The notes under the pieces were generated by a model. It was given only the letters and a program-made list of their open reading frames with translations, made no database searches and was not told the origin of the DNA. From NIOZ-UU35 sp964344175 (GTDB lineage Bacteria; Chloroflexota; Anaerolineae; Anaerolineales; UBA11858), in the NCBI GenBank assembly GCA_964344175.1, contig CAYFMI010000121.1:1-8865 (forward strand): a stretch of 8,865 nt of DNA, in the 5' to 3' direction. Shown here piece by piece: positions 4,863-8,865 of this stretch. Every line of letters starts with the position of its first letter. The stretch's first letter is position 1. The position numbers and the translations under genes are program-made.

Positions 4863-7800
4863 TCAATATTCGCTTTCTGAAATCAAGCTAATAAACGTCT
4901 CTACCACTTGCGGATCGAAGTGTTTACCCACTTCACCCTGGATATAGGCGATGATTTTATCCGCCGGCCAGGCATCTCGATAAGGACGATTAGAACACAA
5001 GGCATCCCACACATCGACAATGGCGAAGATGCGTGCCGAGATCGGAATTTGTTCCCCTTTCAACCCATCGGGGTAACCGCTACCGTCCCATTTTTCGTGG
5101 TGACACAAAGGAATTTCGAGCGCCGGCTGTAAGTATTTGATGGGTCGCAACCACTCGTAAGCCAGTTTTGGATGCTGGCGCATGATGGCCCATTCATCAT
5201 CTGTGAGCGGACCTTTCTTTTGCAGGATATTGTCGGGGACACCCATCTTGCCAATATCATGGAGGATAGCGCCTCGGCGTAGATGAACTAGATCGTGCCC
5301 GTGTATGCCCATCGCTTTCGCCAGCCTGATACTGAGTTCGGTTACACGGCGTGAATGGCCTTCGGTTTCCTGATCGCGCATTTCGAGGGCTTTGGCCCAT
5401 CCTTCCAGCGTGGTGTCATAGGCCAAAGAAAGTTCTAAATTAGAGTGTTCTAAACTTTCGAACAAGGTGGCGTTTTCAATTGCAATGGCAACTTGCGTAG
5501 CCAGGGTATCGGCGAAGCTCTCCCATTCTGGGTGAAGATCAATGAGGCGGCGATAATACAATTCCATAACGCCAATGGTCTTTCCCTTGGCCACTAATGG
5601 CAAGCCATAGTATTGGCGGAATCCCTCATCCTCGAAAATTTCATATCGCACACAATCTGGGCAATTATCTTTATCCAGACATGTTGCAAAATAAACTTTG
5701 CCACTCTGGGCCACCTTTCCGCCCAGACCATCACCCAGATATAAGGTCGCCAGTTGAATATCGGAAGAACGAAACCCTGTGCTTGCCGTGCATTCCAGAC
5801 GGGCGGTGTGTGGATTGAGCATGAGAACATTTACCGCATCCACATCGAGTTGCGATTGCACGTACCCAAGGATCACCCGTAAAGTAACCGAGCGATCCAT
5901 ACTACCGGTAATCGTCAAGTCAATTTGATGCAAGGCTTCGAGAAAAGCAAGTTGACGCTGCTGGCGTTGATAGAGGCGCGTGGTTTCAATGGTCAGCGCT
6001 GCCCGCTCGGCGAACACGGAGATAATACGCTCATCATCCAGGCTAAATGCACTCAATTCAGCACTTTGGACGTCAATGGCTCCAACGACTTTATCGCCCA
6101 CAATGAGCGGGACAGCCATTTCGGAGCGAGCCTCGCTCCAATTGGGAACATAGGCAGGTTGTCGGGAAACATCGGGGATATTGACAATATTTCGCTGACG
6201 CAGCGCCAATGGCACCAAACCCTCGCCATCCAACGTTAATGTTTGTCCACGCACTACTTTGTCCGCATATTCGCCAGTTGCTGCAATACGTTCCAGATCG
6301 TTCGTGCCTGGAACAATTAAAAACAAACTACAATTCGATTTTCCAAATTCCGAGCGCACCATTTTGACAATTATGTCACTCAGGGCGTCTAGATTGGTCG
6401 TTGTGGCCGATAATAAGGAGCCAGAAGCATTATATAAGCGTGACAATTCAGCAGCCCTTTGCTCAGTTTCGGAATACAAACGAGCGTTATCCAGTGCAAT
6501 AGCCAACTGCTGCGCCATGGACTGCAATGCACCCGCATGGGCAGCGGTGAAAAAATTAGGCAGGCTATGATCAAGATTTAAAAAACCAAACACTGTCTCG
6601 TCCTTACGAATCGGCACCCCCAGGTATGAGCGAATCCATTCAACATGTTCCATTGGTTTCCAATATTGGCTCTGTTGAACGTCTGGAATGACAAATGGCT
6701 CGCCGGTTTCCATCATTCTTAAAAATTTCTGGTCTTCCGCCAAAGGGAAGGTCAGTCCTTCCACAATGTCTGCATCGCCCTTCTGAGTGAAACCGCGTTG
6801 ACGGATCACTCTTGAATGACCGTTTTCGTTAAGCATCAGGCTGGCGGCTTCGTATGGAATCACCCTGGCAATATTGTCAAGGATCTGATCTAACACCTGA
6901 TCTAGCGCCAAACTACTGGTCAGGGCAAGAGCGCTATCGCTTAGCGCTTCGGCGCGCAGGCGCTGTTCACGCTCGGCCTGATGATTGCGAATTTGCTCAA
7001 TGGCAGTCGCCAATTGGCCTGCCAATGTAATCATCAACCGCTCATCGGCTTCGGTAAAGAAATCTAACTCGGCGCTTTCGGCATTTAGCACACCGATCGT
7101 ACGCCCATAGGCCTGCAAAGGAACACACAATTCGGAGCGTATCCCCGGCGTTGAATGCATGTATTCTGGAATTTGGCGAACGTCTGAAATACGTCGGGGG
7201 CGACCTTCTGAAATAACTGAGCCAACAACACCTTCACGAATCGTTTGAAGGGTAATTTCTAGCCCATCTGGCAAACCGCGATAAGAAGAGTGTACCATCA
7301 GGCGCTCGCGATCATCGGCAAGTAGGATAACGCCAAAATGGTCAGTATAGAACATATCTCCAACGATAGCTGTGGCCCGTTCGATGAGGCGGTCCTCATC
7401 GGTCTCCTCAACACCGGCCAACGCCACTGCATTGAGTACCACTAGCTCATCCAGACGACGCTGCAAGGTTATCTCGGATTGTTTGCGGGCCGTGACATCT
7501 TGTTTAATCGCCACAAAGTGCGCGATCTCTCCGCTTTCGTTTGTGATTGGCGTAATGGTCATTTCTTCGTGATAGAAGGAGCCATCCTTGCGCTTATTGA
7601 CCAATTCGCCTGACCAGACACGCCCTGCCAGAACAGTCTCCCAAAGTTGCTGGTAGAATTCTCGGTCGTGATACCCAGATTTCAAGACACGGGGGTTTTG
7701 CCCAACAACTTCATCAATACTATACCCGGTGAGATCAGTAAAGGCCGGGTTTGCCCAGATGATTGCCCCATTGCCATCCACGATCAGGATTGCGTTTGCA

Positions 7801-8570
7801 ACAGCGTCGAGGGCTGCGGCCTGCATGCGCATTTGGGCATCCGTCGCGACGCGCTCGCTAACATCTCGCAAGGTCGCCAGATTGGCTTTCTGCCCATACC
7901 AGGGAATTTCCACACAGCGGATCTCGGCAAAAACAGGCGTATTATGGTCTCGTTTCCAGGCAGCCATGCGAACTCGATCGTAATCCAGCGGCAAATCCAA
8001 AGACTGCCCCAACAAATCGCCATCGTTACGGGCCAAAATTCTCTCAGCAGCTGGATTAGCAAAAAGTACTTTTTGACCCTCCCCCAATATAAGAATCCCG
8101 TCGGCATTCTCGCTAAAAATCCGCCGGAAGCGCGCTTCGCTTTGTTGCAGTTTGCTGGCGATATTTTCATTTTGTAAAATCAGGCGATTTCGCTCAATGG
8201 CATATTGGATAGCACGGTGCAATAGACTGGCGTCAAACTCACCTTTTACCAAATAATCTTGCGCGCCATGCTTTAACGCCTGCAAAGCCAGTACATCATC
8301 ATCCACGCCGGTCAATACAATCACTGGCACATTAACTCTCACCGAATTGACGGCATTAAAAGTGTTCAGCCCCTCGCTGTCCGGCAAGGTCAGATCCAAC
8401 AGGATCAAATCGAATTCTCTCTGTTTTGACTGACGAAGTCCATCTTCAAGCCGCTCACAAGCCACAATTTGATAGCCGCCAGCATTCGCTTCCGCCAGCA
8501 TGATTTCAATCAGCCTGCGGTCACCGGGGTTATCGTCAATCAGTAGAATTGGAGTCTGAAGTTCAGCCAT
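4863..8570 (-). CDS. REC-PAS2-GAF4-HD-GYP c-di-GMP phosphodiesterase
   Basis: A 1235-residue soluble signalling protein with no membrane segment. Receiver (5-125): D12/D13, phospho-acceptor D59, T87, K109. Two PAS domains (about 141-240 and 250-365) and four GAF domains (about 375-525, 545-695, 705-865, 875-1033) follow, joined by coiled-coil-like linkers. The C-terminal HD-GYP domain (1050-1235) keeps the catalytic set: H1072, H1104-D1105 in HDIGK, H1133, H1157-H1158, GYP at 1165-1167 and D1186. HD-GYP enzymes hydrolyse cyclic di-GMP to pGpG or GMP, so this is likely an active phosphodiesterase controlled by phosphorylation and by ligands in PAS/GAF. GAF4 carries a C964-x5-C970-x2-C973 cluster. 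PAS2 lacks the LOV cysteine (NPRVL). No ribosome binding site is seen before ATG 8570; it is the only start that keeps the receiver complete. It lies 72 bp after the receiver gene upstream. Confidence 0.93.
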   Translation of the reverse strand: MAELQTPILLIDDNPGDRRLIEIMLAEANAGGYQIVACERLEDGLRQSKQREFDLILLDLTLPDSEGLNTFNAVNSVRVNVPVIVLTGVDDDVLALQALKHGAQDYLVKGEFDASLLHRAIQYAIERNRLILQNENIASKLQQSEARFRRIFSENADGILILGEGQKVLFANPAAERILARNDGDLLGQSLDLPLDYDRVRMAAWKRDHNTPVFAEIRCVEIPWYGQKANLATLRDVSERVATDAQMRMQAAALDAVANAILIVDGNGAIIWANPAFTDLTGYSIDEVVGQNPRVLKSGYHDREFYQQLWETVLAGRVWSGELVNKRKDGSFYHEEMTITPITNESGEIAHFVAIKQDVTARKQSEITLQRRLDELVVLNAVALAGVEETDEDRLIERATAIVGDMFYTDHFGVILLADDRERLMVHSSYRGLPDGLEITLQTIREGVVGSVISEGRPRRISDVRQIPEYMHSTPGIRSELCVPLQAYGRTIGVLNAESAELDFFTEADERLMITLAGQLATAIEQIRNHQAEREQRLRAEALSDSALALTSSLALDQVLDQILDNIARVIPYEAASLMLNENGHSRVIRQRGFTQKGDADIVEGLTFPLAEDQKFLRMMETGEPFVIPDVQQSQYWKPMEHVEWIRSYLGVPIRKDETVFGFLNLDHSLPNFFTAAHAGALQSMAQQLAIALDNARLYSETEQRAAELSRLYNASGSLLSATTTNLDALSDIIVKMVRSEFGKSNCSLFLIVPGTNDLERIAATGEYADKVVRGQTLTLDGEGLVPLALRQRNIVNIPDVSRQPAYVPNWSEARSEMAVPLIVGDKVVGAIDVQSAELSAFSLDDERIISVFAERAALTIETTRLYQRQQRQLAFLEALHQIDLTITGSMDRSVTLRVILGYVQSQLDVDAVNVLMLNPHTARLECTASTGFRSSDIQLATLYLGDGLGGKVAQSGKVYFATCLDKDNCPDCVRYEIFEDEGFRQYYGLPLVAKGKTIGVMELYYRRLIDLHPEWESFADTLATQVAIAIENATLFESLEHSNLELSLAYDTTLEGWAKALEMRDQETEGHSRRVTELSIRLAKAMGIHGHDLVHLRRGAILHDIGKMGVPDNILQKKGPLTDDEWAIMRQHPKLAYEWLRPIKYLQPALEIPLCHHEKWDGSGYPDGLKGEQIPISARIFAIVDVWDALCSNRPYRDAWPADKIIAYIQGEVGKHFDPQVVETFISLISESEY

Positions 8571-8599
8571 AAATTATAGGTTTAGGACGTACGCAGTTC

Positions 8600-8639
8600 G
8601 ATGAATGATATTCCGAAAACAGGGGTGTGCAACTCCTAA
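8600..8639 (+). repeat. Dispersed intergenic repeat, right copy
   Basis: Bases 8600-8629 match 1-30 (28 of 30) and the adjoining 8625-8639 match 82-96 (13 of 15). This compact 40-bp copy therefore joins two modules that are separated by about 56 bases at the left end of the window. It fills over half of the 72-bp gap between the receiver gene and the HD-GYP gene, so it is transcribed if these genes form an operon. Confidence 0.75.
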
Positions 8640-8642
8640 GGT

Positions 8643-8865
8643 TCATTCGACAGTGTTTTTGAGGAACGAAGTAATTAACGGAATCAGATCTGAATACATA
8701 TGGCGCTTGATCACATATCCATCAGCCCCCGCTTCGTATGCACTCACCTGGTAGCGCTCATCTTCTTGCACGGTCAGGATAATTACCGGCACATCTGGAT
8801 AACGAGACTTGACAACTTTCGTCACATCAATCCCATTCATACCTGAAAAATTGATATCCATTAAA
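8643..8865 (-). CDS. Receiver-domain protein, partial (5' end outside)
   Basis: The last 73 or so residues of a receiver domain; the frame stays open to the window edge, so the start is outside. The first readable residues, LMDINFSGMNG, carry the phospho-acceptor aspartate and show that the methionine at 8861 is internal and not the start. The conserved threonine in VIILTVQ and lysine in GYVIKR are present. The protein stops right after the last receiver helix (LITSFLKNTVE), so no DNA-binding or enzyme domain follows. The SGMNGIDV region resembles NarL/FixJ-type receivers, here without their helix-turn-helix. It lies 72 bp upstream of the HD-GYP gene on the same strand and is probably part of the same phosphorelay. 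Confidence 0.85.
   Translation of the reverse strand, partial: LMDINFSGMNGIDVTKVVKSRYPDVPVIILTVQEDERYQVSAYEAGADGYVIKRHMYSDLIPLITSFLKNTVE

Noticed and set aside
7650..7705. PAS2 of the large protein as a LOV photoreceptor
   Set aside because: The LOV flavin-binding cysteine motif (NCRFLQ) is replaced by NPRVLK, a common variant in ordinary PAS domains, so flavin-cysteine photochemistry is not supported.
7647..8177. 176-residue plus-strand frame opposite the PAS region
   Set aside because: It is antisense to the continuous PAS-domain coding sequence and has no recognisable protein motif.
8573..8578. TATAAT (minus strand) two bases before the HD-GYP start codon
   Set aside because: It is too close to the ATG: transcription from it would start inside the gene, and the -35 position is poor. 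Probably coincidence or AT-rich leader sequence.

Overview
The window looks like a bacterial chromosome segment of moderate GC content. The gene set is an F420/FMN luciferase-like oxidoreductase close to the Rv1855c/TIGR03560 type, a TIGR03987-like small membrane protein, single-domain receivers and a GAF-rich HD-GYP protein. Together with short dispersed repeats between genes, this suggests an Anaerolineae-like member of Chloroflexota. The assignment is inferred from protein character only; there is no rRNA or marker gene here.

Positions 1-428 hold no convincing protein gene. They contain a perfect 25-bp palindrome (14-66), a dispersed-repeat module (82-96), the 3' half of a tRNA-Arg(UCG) from anticodon loop to acceptor end (107-148) directly followed by an intrinsic terminator (152-179), and a copy of a second small repeat (378-392). 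The tRNA has no recognisable 5' half next to it, so this is either a recombination junction or a tRNA relic.

Positions 429-2116 (minus strand) are a likely two-gene operon: a 3-mercaptopyruvate-type sulfurtransferase, then an omega-amidase-like carbon-nitrogen hydrolase. Both can act on products of glutamine/cysteine transamination. Divergent from it, and sharing a short promoter region, is a luciferase-like oxidoreductase (2202-3137, plus). Then follow a stand-alone CBS-pair protein with its own promoter (3278-3724) and a four-helix TIGR03987-like membrane protein (3860-4234), separated by a 13-bp-stem hairpin. Convergent inverted repeats at 4241-4304 separate this plus-strand group from the next block.

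Positions 4309-8865 (minus strand) are a signalling block. In transcription order it has the end of a receiver protein that runs off the window edge, a 1235-residue REC-PAS-PAS-GAF-GAF-GAF-GAF-HD-GYP protein, and an Rcp1-like single-domain response regulator. No histidine kinase or GGDEF domain is visible, so the kinase and the cyclic-di-GMP synthase must be elsewhere. The large protein has all expected HD-GYP catalytic motifs and an unusual three-cysteine cluster in its last GAF domain.

No clearly new multi-gene system is visible. The most unusual items are the tRNA-half/palindrome junction, the intergenic repeat families, the sulfurtransferase/omega-amidase pairing and the cysteine cluster.
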